Shown here in pieces: positions 22,470 to 22,544 of a DNA stretch of 22,544 bases; positions within the stretch are counted from its first letter, which is position 1, and every line of letters starts with the position of its first letter. The notes below the pieces were generated by a model that had not been told where the DNA came from, did not search any database, and was given only the letters and a program-made list of their open reading frames with translations. Made by a program: the position numbers and the translations under genes. The stretch is from an uncultured Phascolarctobacterium sp. (GTDB taxonomy: Bacteria; Bacillota; Negativicutes; Acidaminococcales; Acidaminococcaceae): NCBI RefSeq assembly GCF_905212365.1, contig NZ_CAJMEH010000029.1, positions 1 through 22,544 on the forward strand, written 5' to 3'.

Positions 22470-22544
22470 GTATCCAAAGCAAGGTGCGGACGTGAGAGAT
22501 TGCTCTGTCAGGGGTGGCAGGGTTTGAAAAGTTCGCTGCGAGTC

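Noticed and set aside
22476..22544. Start of RNase P RNA or tmRNA at the right edge
   Set aside because: The conserved GAGGAAAGTCC of RNase P and the tmRNA 5' end are not seen in the available bases.
1..22544. CRISPR array or other regular tandem repeats
   Set aside because: No repeat-spacer pattern was found; the only large repeats are the three paralogous genes.

Overview
The window looks like the chromosome of a diderm Firmicute (class Negativicutes, possibly Phascolarctobacterium/Acidaminococcus-like; this is inference). The reasons are an outer-membrane FadL/OmpP1-type barrel with signal peptide and terminal Phe, a PcrA-LigA pair, an EFR1-type ferredoxin with GlcD-like flavoproteins, and a tRNA-Ser followed by SRP RNA as in many Firmicutes. 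The left 6 kb (1-5995) is an accessory island that is visibly more AT-rich and differs in codon use. The rest (5996-22544) is core chromosome.

Island, 1-5995. It opens inside an IS3-family orfB whose last ~17 codons are shifted by one missing C in a C-run. Next comes a four-gene, same-strand cassette (1194-4875): an acidic protein with a sigma-region-4-like C-terminus, a small winged-helix-like protein, a protein with a C-terminal four-Cys knuckle, and an AlbA_2/GHKL-ATPase regulator. On the opposite strand lies the C-terminal stub of a tnpV-like gene, cut by a half-deleted second IS3/IS150-type element. That element keeps orfA, the first ~75 codons of the orfB frame and one terminal repeat. 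The island ends 30 bp from the stop codon of an EamA transporter gene.

Core left, 6026-8105. A ttcA-like tRNA thiolase gene and eamA overlap by ATGA on the minus strand with a good promoter. Between this operon and pcrA, the intergenic region holds what I read as an unannotated type I toxin-antitoxin locus. A 25-residue hydrophobic peptide on the minus strand resembles BsrG/TxpA ('putative holin-like toxin'). It has a strong SD partly locked in a hairpin and its own promoter. A convergent small RNA with consensus promoter and terminator would be antisense to the toxin mRNA 3' end. This is the most interesting item in the window.

Core middle, 8424-14907. pcrA, ligA and a hypothetical alpha-helical-repeat protein form a likely operon, followed by the FadL-like outer-membrane protein and a strong terminator.

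Core right, 15084-20196. A flavodoxin/2x[4Fe-4S] EFR1-type protein overlaps by one base the first of three tandem paralogous FAD-dependent 2-hydroxyacid dehydrogenases. No etfAB is seen, so the EFR1 protein may be the electron partner (inference). Then come an XRE regulator, a tandem UspA protein, tRNA-Ser(GGA), SRP RNA, and a final ~250 bp without a gene but with a promoter pointing out of the window. Several promoter-proximal perfect palindromes suggest local regulation.
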